NCBI GenBank assembly: GCA_004335635.1 | Contig: QAXH01005073.1 | Coordinates: 1-64,000 of the forward strand | Origin: Chloromonas sp. AAM2 | Taxonomy: Eukaryota > Chlorophyta > Chlorophyceae > Chlamydomonadales > Chlamydomonadaceae | DNA length: 64,000 nucleotides | Reading direction: 5' to 3' | Shown here: positions 1 to 11,682 of the stretch, piece after piece | How positions within the stretch are numbered: the stretch's first letter is position 1 | Layout of the letters: every line of letters starts with the position of its first letter | Program-made: the position numbers and the translations under genes | The notes under the pieces: generated by a model | Told to the model about the DNA's origin: nothing | The model's database searches: none | The model's input: only the letters and a program-made list of their open reading frames with translations

Positions 1-3000
1 TGCCTCATACTCGTTTTTCATTTTTGGGGACGGTTGAATGGGTCTGAAGAGGTTTTAGTGTGAGGTGGTTAGAAACCAGAAACGGTAAGCACATTTCGTG
101 CTGGCAAGGGTGTAAGAACAGATTAAAATGTCTCCAGCGTTTGCATATAGTCTGACAATGCCTATTGTGACATGTTGACAAGGTTTCAGGCCCATTGGAC
201 CTGCGTAAGGGGTAGAAACCGCAAAACGAAGGGCAAATATACGCATACGGTATACGGTATACGCAATTATACGTATATATACGGTATAAAAGTTGAAATT
301 ATACGCTTTTGCACAACCCTACCCACTTGCAAAGCTGCAAGCTCAAGGCTCCCATGCTATCCATGCCAGCAGACAAGGGATGCAGCGCATCACATGCAGG
401 ATTTGCCATGAACAGCTGAGAGCAAGCATAGCTGCATGGGATGAGGGTTCGACAAGACAGCCGAGTCATGACAGTGACAGCGGGTGCTGAGGCCGCATGC
501 AATCTGCACCTACCAATCTTGAAGTCCACTTTCCATCCGCCCATCAATGGGTAGCGAGTCAAGAAGTCCAGCACAGTCTGCACATTGACGTACAGGCATG
601 ACAGTTGACTGGCCGTGGATACAACAACACCAAAGGAGCAAGGTTTTTGCGTTCGTCCAGCTCCCTGCACCACAACGTACCTCTGCCTTGGTTTGGCGCA
701 CAGCGGAGGTTGAGATGTTTCCAATGATGTCCACGTAATAGAGTGAGTGTGCATTGACAGGCAGCCGGGCCTTGAGGTCCTGCATTGCAAGCAGCACCGC
801 AGCCCAAACTTGAGACTTGATTTGCATTGCCGAGGCAGCAGGACCTGTGCATGTGACTCTCCGACTAACAGCATCGAAGATTTCTCTCCAAAAAATCGAA
901 CACATGTTGCATGTCCAACCCACACAGCTTGCATGCCCCTTGCTGATATTCCCAACGACGTGGGCTACAAGGCTCAGGCAATTGAGCTTCAGTCAGGCAT
1001 ATGCATCAACATGACCAGCATTTGACGTAAGCAGTGGGTGAAGCATGCACTTGCAGTCAATTCACCTGGAAGGAGTTGCCCTTGCCGTCATACGTGTGTG
1101 CATGCCTAAGGCGGGAGAAGGCACCCTTGTGCTTGGCACCAGCGTTCTTCTGCACAGGCACAATACAACAAACCTCCCAGTCAGTTGACAAACAACTGAG
1201 CCCCCAGCAAAAACCTCAACACACATGCAGGCTGTACTACAAGACATAATTTCAATATGGGACGAACTTCACCACACAGCTTCTGCTAGACAACCAGTTT
1301 CAACGGCTGTTGGGACACGTGGTTTCAAACTGGCAAAGCAGCCCTAGCATGAAACCCTAAGAGTACCATCCCACTGTAGTGACGGCCTGACCAGCAGCCA
1401 ACTGGAGACAGCCCAGTGCTGCAGTCACTGACACCACATACAAACATTTAGACATGAACCTGCTGGGATCTCATATGCATTGCTAAAAGACTCGTCATAC
1501 TAGTTGCTGCACTGCACCACGTGATGGGTCGAGCCGCTCACCAGCTCGTACTGCTCCTCCACGTAGATGTTGCCCCAGTGCGACAACTCAATCTCGCGGA
1601 CCAATGACAGAACCTGTGTGAGCACGCAGTACAGTTGCTGCCCGACTTTGGACTGCATAGGGACTATCTTAGTACTGCTCCCATAATGTGCAGCATGGTG
1701 GTTGTCCTTCTGTGACTCCATCAGGAATTTTCCACTGTTGGTGGTTGTTGGTTGCAGTTGGTGGTCTGTCAGTGTGCGGCAACACTATGGATGGCTGCCA
1801 TTCATCTTCCACCTGCCCACAAGTCATACCTGGCGGAATGGCTTGTTGTTCTCAAAGTGGAGCTTCAGCGGGCTGAGTGACCAGGGCTTGACCAGGTCGT
1901 ACTTGCCGTACTTGATCTTGTTGTCCGACTTGAGAACTGGTTTCTCACTGTCGGTGTATGATTTGACATTTGAAGTCGGGAGAACAACCTGGCAAGCAGG
2001 CAGGTGCAATTGTTGTTCACAGCTGCTCTGCTTTGCGCAGGCATGCTCATCAATGCGCTGTGCAGACAAATCTTGTGCATCAAAACTAGGCAGGCAGAGG
2101 TGTGGGTGGCATTGCAACATGAATTGCAACGAAAGCCTCGAATTTGCTGGCTGGCATGTTGGCAAGCCATGGCCACATAAGTGGTCCATAAGACATCGTT
2201 GGCCAATCCCCACTCCCTGGCGTGCGTGATTCCAAAACACACTCAGCACACACTGGCTGCTTTTGGTGGTATGTCGGGCTCTTGCGAGCCACAGCTACCC
2301 ATAACATCATAAGCTAGGGTAACCACTCACATCTGTGGTCTGTGTTGATACGCTGTAAGGCGAGACAACGTAAATGTTGCCCGAGTACAGCATCAACTGA
2401 CTCTCTCCCTGAGAGACCTCAGCTGGATAGGGCACTTGTGCGCCTGCGAACACGGTGACTGTCTCCAGGCTTGCGACCTCGCCTGCCGGAATGGCCTCCT
2501 TCAGCTGCACCTCCATGCATACCGCCTGATCTGGTGCACCAGTGACCGTAGTGGGAGAGAACTGCGGGGCAAGCGGGGCGTGGCCAGCATAGGCCAAGGC
2601 CATGAAACAGGCCATCCACTAACACCCAGAAATCGCAGCTTGCCGAGTCTCGCACCTTGAGCTTGTGCTTAGAATCAGTAATCTGAGTGACCTGCATGCA
2701 CACCAGTATTTGCATTGCTTGTTTTCTATAATTCCTGTTAAGATCGACATGACAGAAGCCCTGGCCAGACCAAGCTAAAACCATGGTTGCGCTGCATGTG
2801 TCCAACTGCATCTTTTTAAACACCACATGAGCACCTTATGATATGCAATCACGCCATTGTCCTCCAAAAGTTGGCAAAGCGTCACGCGATCTGTTGCCTG
2901 GGAGCCTGTGTTTTTGGCCTTGATGCTCTCCGTCACACGCGCGAACTGGGAGTTGAGGTTGATCTGCAAACTCATAGCAGACGGCAATGTAGATAGGAGC

Positions 3001-3149
3001 ATATCAGACAGTCCGCAAACCCGATCGCCTGGCTTTCGACATACCTTCCGCTCTACTGATTGCAGCTTGATCTCCGCTTGCGCGAGCCCTATCAGAAGAA
3101 CCAGGGCCAAGGCCCGAGCCACGTTCAATCGAGTCTCCATCCTCATCAT
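1..3149 (-). CDS. OST1: Ribophorin I / OST1, oligosaccharyltransferase subunit 1 (3' end outside window)
   Basis: This is a subunit of the ER-membrane complex that transfers N-glycans to nascent proteins. Nine exons are read: 3149-3045, 2963-2835, 2691-2626, 2561-2331, 1988-1830, 1613-1518, 1149-1066, 779-681 and 577-514, all phase-consistent (phase 0 until the last, which ends in phase 1). The N-terminus is a signal peptide (METRLNVARALALVLLIG...AQA). Family signatures in order are SQFARVTESIKAKNTGS, QLMLYSGNIYVVSPYSVSTQ, IELSHWGNIYVEEQYEL, KHKGAFSRL, LYYVDIIGNISTS and YPLMGGWKVDF. The start is one of three nearby in-frame ATGs (3149, 3146, 3140). The exon 6 donor is ambiguous by one codon (1518 or 1521). 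The next expected segment (GYNLP-like) was not found in 1-507, so the remaining lumenal part and the membrane segment lie beyond position 1. The luminal motif order makes the identity firm. Confidence 0.93.
237..293. repeat. AT-rich TATACG-type microsatellite
   Basis: Imperfect tandem hexamers of the type TATACG/GTATAC run from about 237 to 293, inside what should be an intron of OST1. It is the most AT-rich patch in the first 10 kb. No function is suggested. Confidence 0.7.
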
Positions 3150-4137
3150 TCTCGCTGTGCCGGGCGCAGAGCGCAGGGACCGCTGGCCCACCTTTGAAAA
3201 GTCGGTTTCCAATCATGCCTTTTTCACCAAACCCAAGTGCAGTAGCTTGGAAGGGAGGCCAGGCTGGTTTTGGCACTGCAATTCTCGGGAGCCTACTTCA
3301 GCACATTGTTGAGGCACTGCTTTCGACTCAAGTGCTAGTGACGTTAGCTCCTTACCGACCACCTCATTTACTGTTCACACCTCCTGTTCACACCTCCTAA
3401 GCCTTGCATTTACAATGGTTTGCGCTCACGGGATATCCCAGTGCCATGCCAGGCATCACCTATCTAGCAGCACAATGCACCGGTCCAGAAGAGGTACTCA
3501 AGCCAGGCCAGGGCTGCATACAGCACACATCCAGACACACACACATTGGCATTGGCATGCACAGAGACATGTAGCTGCACGTGCCAGCGATGAGCAAGCA
3601 CTTGCCAGGATGGCACGGCTATCCAACCAAGGCGTGCTGGACCAGGCTGCACGCAGATTTCAGGAAGGTGGGTCTGCCATGAGCAAGACAGAAAATGCAT
3701 GCCATCATGGCACACGCGTGTATATTTAAGTGTATATCTAAGTGGTTGCCCATGTGCCACGGGGCAATGCTCGAGGCAGAACAGAGCGATTTCTTTCGCC
3801 AAAGGCACAGCCGTTGGGATATTCTCAAGCTACGGAGTACGAACAGCAGTAAGGTTGACTCTGGCATGCAGCAGGTCGCAACTGGATCTCCTGCGTACAT
3901 GTTTACGCTTGCCAATTCAATGGACGATGCATGGCCCGTGTATGTGTTGTTCTGCATCTACTTGGTGGCTTGACTCTTCTTCAGCATACTAACACGTCCT
4001 TTCACGCTCAGTTGTTTCACTCGCTCAGATACCTTGCATTACCACCGAAAGGCAACCCAATCCTCAACCACCCACCCTTCCACGCCTCCACTCCGCAATG
4101 CCCTTGGATGCTCACGCATGCAGGACTTGAGGCGGGC
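3150..4137. other. Divergent intergenic region between OST1 and the TPR-like gene
   Basis: About 1 kb between the OST1 start (minus strand) and the first firm coding codon of the TPR-like gene (plus strand). It must hold both promoters and possibly a 5' transit-peptide exon of the plus-strand gene, because a good acceptor (polypyrimidine, then GCATGCAG) sits at about 4113-4123. A CA-rich run lies near 3534-3550. No convincing TATA box was identified. Confidence 0.4.
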
Positions 4138-6142
4138 ATGGATGAAGACACCCTGGTTGCATTTGAGCTGGGGGCAGACAACCCAACCAATCTAACGGAA
4201 ATGCAGCGACAGTACAAGGACAGAATCAAGGACAGGCTGCAAAAGGTGAGCAACCGATGTGGGGCCGGCAGCTGACGTTGCAGCTTGAATAGCATGGGAT
4301 CCGCAAGGAACTTCAGCAGGCTTTTGGGGCCCGAAGACTTGGCAGCTTGTATGCAGTATTTGGCCACTTGCCCACGCTAGGCCTTGCACCCACTCGGTGC
4401 CATTCTTGTGCTTTTGGAAAGCCTTTCGTCTCCCTGGGTTACCAATCCGATGGTGCTTTGGACAGCTTGTCTAAACCTTGGACACTGAACCTTGAGATGT
4501 CAACCAGTGCACAGCTGGGCGTTGCCTACGCACTCGCCACCAAGTGCAGCCCTCAGCCGGTCTCCACGTTTTCTACTTGCCTCAACAACCCCTGGCTTCA
4601 CCCCTGCCCTTCAACTGCCAGCGTACCCCTGGCATCTCTTACATGTTTTGCCCCACTGTCTGGCAAGGACAACGTTTACCTTTCGGCTAAGCATGACCTT
4701 TCTCTTCCCACCTGCCCGCAGCGTGCGGATGAGCTGCGTGCCGAGGAGGAGGCGCGGCGCGCGGCCCTGTCCTCCTCGCTGGGCCTGGGCAAGGAAGCGT
4801 ACGCGTGCGGCGAGTACGAGGCGTCGGTCAAGCTGCTGGAGGTGGCAGTAGAGGAGGTCGGGCCCAACTCAGCGCTGGGAGGGGAGGCGCAGATGTGGCT
4901 AGCGCTGGCGTACCAGGTGAGGCAGGAAACAGCATGGAGCACCCGGGGTAACTCTCTCACCTGTGGGGTTTGGGGTAGTTTGGGGGTGATTCAACTGTGT
5001 TGTGATGCCACACCTTCTGTTCTTAGCCTGCGCATTTCTGTCGCAGCAGTTTGCTGGTCGTCACTGGCTTGCCTGCCAGTCCAGTGCTTTGTAGCGTAAT
5101 TCCGCTGTTGACACTGGGTGCATGTACAACCCCTGCCCTGGTGCAAGCTTTTACCCAGTCCTTTTGTGTTGCGTGTTGCCCAGCCCTCAATGCATCGCCA
5201 TGTTGCCCAGCCCTCGATGTGTTGCGTGTTGCAGGCGTGTGGGCGCGAGGAGGACTGCATTAACGTGTACAAGGCCATCGAGACCAACCACCCGCTGCCT
5301 AAAGTGCGGAAACAAGCCGGGGACTTGCGATACATCATAGAGGCACCCAAGCTGGAACTAGGAGAGGACGAGCGGGTGAAGATTCCGCTGATTGGCGGCG
5401 ATACATGGAGAGCAAAGGAGTGAGTGTGATGGCGGCGGTACTGCACACTTGCCAGCTCACCCATCCGTGACGTCGTGTGCACTTTGCCTTGGAGAGCATG
5501 GGCATGATCTCATGTGATGCGCTATCGCTGGCGCTGCATGCATCTGTTGCCGTCGTACCTGGGAGTAGGTGGCAGTACATCATGGCATGAGCCTTCACCA
5601 TGACATTTATAGTCAAAGGTCTTCACCACCCCGGGGCATCATGGAATGTCTTGACCATGAGATTCAGTTGCACATGTTTTCCAGGCATGCAAACCGGCAT
5701 GCAATCCGGCATGCAATCCTGCTGCTTGCCTCCGCCTCCTGTCAATAGCAGTCCGACTGAATGCCCAAGGTGCACGGCTGACCTGATTTGCATCTTGTTT
5801 GCTTGGACGCAATTCAGACCCAGTGTAGCACAGAAACGTTCAAAGTGCCACGCAGTGCATCATGCTACCTCATGCATTGTACGAATGAGTGACCCTGTGT
5901 GACGTGCACAGGCAGGCCAGGCTGTCACCAAACATGCCTTGCGCATTTGCAGTCGCAAGTTTGGGTACACATCTCGCCTTACGCCGCCACCAACTCAGAA
6001 GAAGAACGAAACGTACTGGGACCGGGCACAACTGGACGCGCCCAAGTTTGTTCCGGACAAGTGGTATTGGCGGGTGGCATGGATTGTTCTGCTTGTGGGG
6101 ACCAGCATCTATGGCTGGTACCAGACACAAGGTGCTGTCTGA
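4138..6142 (+). CDS. TPR-like protein with C-terminal membrane anchor, probably plastid
   Basis: Four exons join in phase: 4138-4245, 4722-4916, 5235-5419 and 5953-6142 (stop TGA), giving at least 225 aa. The N-terminal third is charged and helical (MQRQYKDRIKDRLQK, then RADELRAEEEARRAA). The middle looks like one or two tetratricopeptide helices pairs (GKEAYACGEYEASVKLLEVA and QMWLALAYQACGREEDCINV), followed by IIEAPKLELGEDERVKIPLI. The C-terminus has one hydrophobic segment (WYWRVAWIVLLVGTSIYGWY) just before the stop, so it is probably tail-anchored. I recall similar short TPR proteins annotated as chloroplast proteins in plants, but cannot confirm orthology. The true start may be upstream: the in-frame ORF is open back to about 3931, and an acceptor near 4123 would imply an earlier exon. 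Confidence 0.75.
5175..5232 (+). repeat. Two-copy tandem repeat in intron 2 of the TPR-like gene
   Basis: The string TGTTGCCCAGCCCTC occurs twice, about 28 bp apart, followed by similar TGTTGCGTGTTGC text just before the splice acceptor at 5233-5234. It is a short local duplication inside an intron. Confidence 0.6.
5684..5719 (+). repeat. Three 12-bp tandem units
   Basis: GGCATGCAAACC is followed by two GGCATGCAATCC units in the third intron of the TPR-like gene. This is a minor tandem repeat. Confidence 0.8.
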
Positions 6143-6344
6143 CCAACTTTTGCCTGTCAAACTGTTGCCTGTCAAACTCATTCATACACCTGAGAACAGT
6201 CGGAAAGTGGGTTTCTGGACATACCCCAGTCAAACCTCTCAAATCCGGCCCATTCCTGGGTGCTGGGATGGCTTATGGGCCAGCATTTGCTGATCTAAAC
6301 TGAAGAGGCAACATGAGGTCGGACGGCATTGAACACCTATCTAC

Positions 6345-6402
6345 AAAAAAAGAAGTTTGCCAGTTCTGGGTTAGAAATTGTCCCCGGAATGGCAAACTTT
6401 TT
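6345..6402. mobile_element. Short foldback (MITE-like) element, minimal copy
   Basis: The left arm reads A7-GAAGTTTGCCAGTTCTGGG and the right arm GGAATGGCAAACTTTTTT. The arms are separated by only about a dozen bases, making a compact hairpin. It belongs to the dispersed family seen at 6771, 9953, 10669, 11360, 30433, 31184, 36809, 42561 and 47249. Confidence 0.7.
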
Positions 6403-6616
6403 TGTGTGTGGCATTTGTAGATGTGTGACTGTTGACGCGTAAGGGAACATGTGTTCAGCTGTTGATGAACGGGCTGGCATCTGACAACTCCAAGGTGTTT
6501 CTGGTTCGTATAGAGCCAGAGGCTGTGATCAAATCAGGACAATTTATGTTGTGGGTTTGAAATCCATACAGCAGTCATACTTTGACAATGCGAGCAGGCG
6601 CGACAACGAACACCAA

Positions 6617-7052
6617 GGTGGTGCGACTTTTCAGAATACGCCGGGGTTGAAGGCTAGCTTGATAGGTCGGTGACATCAACAAACCATTCACACACCTGCA
6701 GAGTGCACTGCCGAACATAGTACCACCATGACAAAAACTCAAATTGCCTCACCAGATGCAGCTGGCTAGCAAAAAAAAAGAAGTTTGCCAGTTCTGGGAC
6801 AATTCCTGAATCTGGCACTGGAGCCGGTGTGTTTGTGGTGCGTGTGTTAAGTGGTATCACTGTGTGGCCACAGCCCCTGTGAGCACCACGGACAACACTG
6901 GTTCCAGTGGTACTCCCAGGAATTGCCCCAGAACTGGCAAACTTCTTTTTTGTGTGATTGTCATGCTTGTTGAGGGTGTGAATGGTGTGTTGATGTCAAC
7001 GACCTATCAAGCTAGCCTTCAACCCCAGCGTAATTTGATTAGTCGCACCACC
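6617..7052. mobile_element. Large nested foldback element (long terminal inverted repeats)
   Basis: The outer arms are inverted copies of each other. Left, 6617-6697, begins GGTGGTGCGAC and contains GGGGTTGAAGGCTAGCTTGA. Right, 6969-7052, ends GTCGCACCACC and contains the reverse complement TCAAGCTAGCCTTCAACCCC. Arm length is about 80-85 bp with few mismatches. The TTTGCCAGTTCTGGG element at 6771-6951 lies between the arms. No transposase ORF is present, so it is non-autonomous. It could be one large element or a small element inserted in an older palindrome. Confidence 0.75.
6771..6951. mobile_element. Foldback (MITE-like) element, 181 bp, nested copy
   Basis: The left end A9-GAAGTTTGCCAGTTCTGGGAC matches in inverted orientation the right end (CCAGAACTGGCAAACTTC-T6). 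Subterminal bases also pair (ACAATTCCTG with CAGGAATTGCC, and CACTGGAGCCGG with CCGG/GGTTCCAGTG). It sits in the middle of the larger palindrome 6617-7052. Confidence 0.8.
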
Positions 7053-7429
7053 TGTTCAGTTCGTTGAGATTCGCAACGATGCAAAGGTGCGCAAAGATAT
7101 CTACATAAGAATAGCAACCACCACCAAAAGACGTCTTCCCGCCAGGGGTCAGAACTCGCAGGCCAGGATAGCCTGCTAGTGGAATGCCATCATAGCCGGC
7201 ATGACATCAGTACAAACACAACACAAACAGAATAGCTCAGTCAACCACTGTGACTGTTCCAAAAGACATGCAACCAGCACATGCCAAGCTTCAGAAGTGT
7301 TTAGTAGGCAGTCAGCCACACAGATCCTGGCCATGTGACCCTGTGACGCTGCCTGATGCAGAACCTGGCCTCGCAGCAAAGTATTCACAGTGCACAGCAC
7401 ACACAAAAAACGTGCTACGTGTCACGGTT

Positions 7430-7857
7430 TGCACCATGAAACAGCTTGCGACAGACCAGGGTGCAGCAATAAATGCACCACCTCGGTCTCCAAACACATG
7501 CACATCAGCACCAAGGTCCAGAATGAAGTGCACTACCACTACATGGCCATTCTCAGCAGCTGCAGCACAATCAAGCGCTACATCATGAGGAAGGATGTTG
7601 GCACCACGGTTCACTAGGACGTGCACAGCCATGAGTTGACTGTGTCTGGCTGCCTGTATCGATGCGACATCCAAACTGCCATGGCGAACAGTCAGCCATG
7701 TGGCCAACTGTTGCAGGTCGGCAGGCATGGCCTCAAATGCATGCTGCCAACTCTTTCAGGCAGGTCCTGCAATGCCTGGATAGGCCATGATGTGTGCACG
7801 GACGTTGGTTGACATCTGGCAGACCAGCTTGTATAACATGCTGTCATGATCTGCCAT
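7430..7857 (-). pseudogene. Ankyrin-repeat ORF with internal stop
   Basis: Minus strand, one continuous frame from MADHDSMLYKLVCQ (start 7857) through AYPGIAGPA, then a TGA, then KSWQHAFEAMPADLQ onward in the same frame. It contains at least two ankyrin-like units: HSQLMAVHVLVNRGANILP and ALDCAAAAENGHVVVV...LDLGADVHV. The frame is preserved on both sides of the stop, so the likeliest reading is a recently broken gene fragment. A tiny intron around the stop cannot be excluded. There is no clear continuation past about 7430. It lies in repeat-rich intergenic DNA. Confidence 0.45.
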
Positions 7858-9213
7858 GGCTTGGAACATGTGCTCACAGGCCATGCCTGCCCTTGACCAA
7901 GGACAGCTACCAAACTCCCCGCAACCCCAAGTCTTGGTATGCTTAGCTCGTTCTGTTCCAGGAGATTGTGAAACAAAAAATTTGCACAAAACAAAGGGTT
8001 TGAAACAAATTCTGCATAAACATACGCGGCTGACAGCCTGATCTTCTTGGCGAGCCCCGGCCTTCTCAGTTTGAATAGTCTCACAAACGCATACGCCTTG
8101 ATGTGCGTCAAAGAAAGATACTATGGTACAGCCAAATTGTCACGAGTTGTCACAACAACAGCTACAGTTCCCTGAGGGAAGCAAGGTCTGAAGCATCCAC
8201 CTTTCGACTGCAGTAGTACATACTCCTATCTTACACGGCTTTGCTGGGCGGTTGCAACGCGGAATTGTTACATGGGCCGCTGTGCTAAACACGAGTCAGT
8301 CTGAGTCACGTGGACCAGCCTGAAAACCTGTTCGTTCCTGTCAAGCTGCGAGCTGCAGGCACGCGGTGGTGATTTGTGAGATCGTGATACTGTCCAATCT
8401 TTGCAGACAGAACCGTCCGACCGATTTCATGTTTGCTGGTGAAGAATGCATACCACATGATGGAGATACCTTACATGATACATGGCTAGTTGACGTGCCT
8501 GTTTAACCTAATCCTATGGCCTGTAGTTCTGCTATCTGCTGTTTGAAGATAGGGTACTTGACTTGGGTCTTCATATTCTGTCAACTGCTGTTCGATAGCA
8601 CTTGGCGTACAATATCAGTTCGGTCGACAGAAGAAGCTGAACCGGGTGTTGAGCATGGGGACAAAAGCCAAAGCGGCGTAAAGTTGAGTTACGCTCGATG
8701 CACGTGTCGTGATATCCACAGGCTTTGTAAGGCAGGAATATACTATTTGCACAAATGTGATAGTTGCATGGACGTGCTTTTGGGTGCGCACTCATTCCTT
8801 GTAATGCTCTGAAGTGAACAACATGTGCATCGAGTAACTGGATGAGACATCCGTCAAGGCTGACATGACGTGACAGAGGCTCATGAACCAGAGATGGGTC
8901 ATCAGGCACTTCACATCGTTGCGAACACTTATCAACAGAAACCTGTGTACACACAAGCTGTGTGCGTGGTAACTCTAGCACACAAGCAGAGAGCGTGCAT
9001 AGCCTAATTAATAGCTTAGACAGCATGATATGTGGCCCATTATTAAGCAGCCAAGCACGGAAGAATTCGAGACTCTAAAGGTTCAAAAACATGCACTCCA
9101 CCTCAGATTGCAGAGATATCCGAGGACAGCCATCCCTGTGCCCGGTGCAGCCTTGTGCGGAGCCACAGTTGCTAAGGCATGCCCATGCGACCAAGTGCCA
9201 CTCTCCATATCAT

Positions 9214-9314
9214 TAGAGGGGAGGGATTCCAACCCGTCCAACCTACAAGTGAAGGGGATTGCGACACACCTGGATAGTAATGGTGGTGGCCAACCCCTCA
9301 GAGGTGCTATCCTG
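9214..9314 (+). repeat. Dispersed repeat copy A (partner at 39648-39740)
   Basis: The segment around CAACCCGTCCAACCTACAAG and GGGGATT is closely similar to the reverse complement of 39648-39740. Both carry CCAACCCGTCCAAC, then A-GGGGATT, then GGCCA-CCC. This is probably an old interspersed repeat whose full length is not visible from two copies. Confidence 0.55.
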
Positions 9315-9952
9315 GCCGCAGGCCTTGTTAGACACAGAAGGAGCCTGAAAATATGCATCTCTCAATGTTCATGTGTCTCAACTGTCATGTCTCAACATAT
9401 CCGTCTGATTGCATCCACAAAACGTTCAATGCAGCATTGGGCATGTTTTCAGCATGGGCTGCTGGTCCAGGCCCACAACACCAAGTTCATCTCACTGGCT
9501 ACTTGCCACTCAATTCCACAATGCCGCTCAGTGCCATATTCGCTGCTCGTATTTCAAGTCACCGTAGCCTGTGACCCTGCTTCAATAGTACCCCACAGCA
9601 GACTCATCAAGATGCATGCTGCATGCTCCGCAGCCAGGGCCATGCCAAATCGACAGGCGCCTTGGACCACGGTGCTCAAAGTTGACATTAATTGTGCTCA
9701 AATTCCACATCAAAATGGCAGCAAGCTCCTGCGGAGCGACTATGTGCACCAGAGACGTGTCGTACAAGGTCAAGTTATCCAAGGTTCATCATGAGGGTGC
9801 CAAACCAGGGACAACAGCAAAAGCCATGTCCAACACTTCAAGCCGGCAAAACAGGGAAGCCGGCAAGCCTGAGGCACTAAGTACATCTTCCACGTAGCAT
9901 GAGTTCAGCTTGGCAGCGCGAGTAAGATAAATTAGTCCATACATTAGCCTTG

Positions 9953-10075
9953 CAAAAAACATGTTTGCCAGTTCTGGGGCAGTTGCAGGCTGTCACTGTC
10001 CACAAGTCATGAACGCAAACCAAGTGCTACCAGTGCTATCCCAAGCTGCCTCAGAACTGGCAAACACATTGTTCT
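9953..10075. mobile_element. Foldback (MITE-like) element, about 123 bp
   Basis: The left end CAAAAAACATGTTTGCCAG, then TTCTGGGGCAG, matches in inverted orientation the right end CTGCCTCAGAACTGGCAAAC. The internal sequence is unlike the other copies, suggesting the family is defined only by its ends. Confidence 0.65.
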
Positions 10076-10668
10076 TCGCCCAGCTGAAACTGTGCAACAC
10101 GCTGCACCTTGTTGCACGGTTGCATGCACGCAGTTGCCTTGGCAGGGTGTGTATGCGTGGATGAACAAACCTGCAGCCGCCAGGCATCGCGGGTGGTTTC
10201 CAAGTGCGGGTACCTCCTTTCCGGCTGACACACCATGCTTGGCCATGTTTGCTGTCATGTGCTTCAGGTTGCTGGAGGTGCATGGGATGTGGAATGCAAG
10301 GCGCAAGCAGCAGTTATGGTAAATTGTTCATCTGCAAACCTGTTCACCATTTTAATCATTTGGAAGTTGGTTCAAAGCAAATCTAACACTGCTGCGCCAC
10401 AGCCGCCTTGTTTTCACTAGTTGTCACTGGAATTCATACAAATGAGACCTCCCTCCGGCCACCCCGAGGGGTTGCCAAGCTAGGCAACACGCCCGCTGTC
10501 ACGCTGATCGGAATGCTGAAGCTGTGCTGCACTTGGGCTGTCGTGTCCAGAGCGCCTGACGCCAGCGACTGCTGTGGTTCAGGCACGCTCTGCTGCCCCC
10601 TCGGAGTCAGGCCTGTGGACAAGCGCCTGAAGGCAACAAGCACAGCAAGAACCAACATCATAATAAAT

Positions 10669-10712
10669 AAAAAAAAGGAAGTTTGCCAGTTCTGGGACAA
10701 TTCCTGTCAATA
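10669..10712. mobile_element. Single-ended foldback element fragment
   Basis: AAAAAAAGGAAGTTTGCCAG, then TTCTGGGACAATTCCTG, is a left end of the family. No matching right end was found within about 300 bp, so it is a solo or decayed end. Confidence 0.55.
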
Positions 10713-11359
10713 CCGCCAAGAACCAGTGTTGATGATGAGTGTTGTGGGGGCCAAGTGTGATTGGGTATACTGTGGCGTGTGCAGATGTGTCACAGGTGTG
10801 TGTCACAATCGCACACGGCCTGGTCTTGCAGGAGTTACGCATATCAAGGTGAGCATGCCGGAACACACGTGACAAGCGCATCGCGCGACACCAATTGTGT
10901 GCCAACAGTACAGTACATGGCCTCAGAAGTATCTTTCAGCTTTCGGTCATTGCACAGTTCGGTGTGTACGGCCAACACAAGGAGCACATGCAGCGTCCTT
11001 CCCTGGCTTGTCATACTCTGTAAGAAGTTGTCAAGGTTTACCAAGTACTTGGTATGTGTGGTGTGACCAGTGCACATTCGAAACTAATCAGTTGAGGATC
11101 AGTCTATCTTGAGTTTTCAGTGCACATTCAAGCGCACCAGATCCTGAATTGACGATTGTTGTGTTGTCCCATAATGTATTCAAGTTGTGATGTCTCGTAA
11201 CACACATTGATACTACATGAAGTATAGCTGCATTGATACAATTTTACATGTAATATAGCTGGAAATTATGTCAATGGTTAGTAGATTTAGCAAATCTATG
11301 GAATATTGGAGAAATCACGCCCTATTCAAGACCCACCGAGTCACTCACTATTACCAGGC
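10713..11359. other. Intergenic, nothing recognised
   Basis: No coding exon, RNA gene or ordered repeat was identified between the two solo foldback ends at 10669 and 11360. The two ends could be the termini of one decayed 750-bp element, but they are the only evidence for it. Confidence 0.35.
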
Positions 11360-11421
11360 CCTACACCGGTTCCAGTGGCGTTCTTGGAAATCGTCCCAGA
11401 ACTGGCAAAGTGTTTTTTTTA
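11360..11421. mobile_element. Foldback element right end
   Basis: CACCGGTTCCAGTGGCGTTC, then AATCGTCCCAGAACTGGCAAA and T8, is the right half of the same family. It is very similar to the right half of the copy at 6771-6951 (GGTTCCAGTGG...CCCAGAACTGGC). Confidence 0.6.
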
Positions 11422-11682
11422 CTTATGCTGTTGGTTCTGACCTGTAACACTGCAGGGTTAGTGAGGGCTGCAGACCACCGGCAACCTCAATGTGCTTGCC
11501 CACGGTTGCATGTAAACAAGTTTGCCTGCTGGAAACTAACAGGAAAGCAGGTTTTGAAGCTGTTCAAAGGTGGTATGTTGGACAGGAGAGTCATCACCAG
11601 TACCTTGGGTGCGTCAAGGCATAATGATGCAGGCTTGGCCACCGTGTAGGTCTGCCCGTGCCCGTGCCGCTGAACCCAACAC

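Larger units (their letters stand above)
7053..9952. other. Intergenic, mostly without recognisable genes
   Basis: Apart from the ankyrin-like remnant (7430-7857) and a dispersed repeat (9214-9314), no exon chain, known domain or RNA gene was seen here. Several ORFs of 60-250 codons exist on both strands but overlap each other and show no domain. They look like chance ORFs in moderately GC-rich DNA. Confidence 0.5.

Noticed and set aside
9030..9794. 254-codon plus-strand ORF
   Set aside because: It has no domain, an irregular composition and overlaps a dispersed repeat; ORFs of this length occur by chance at this base composition.
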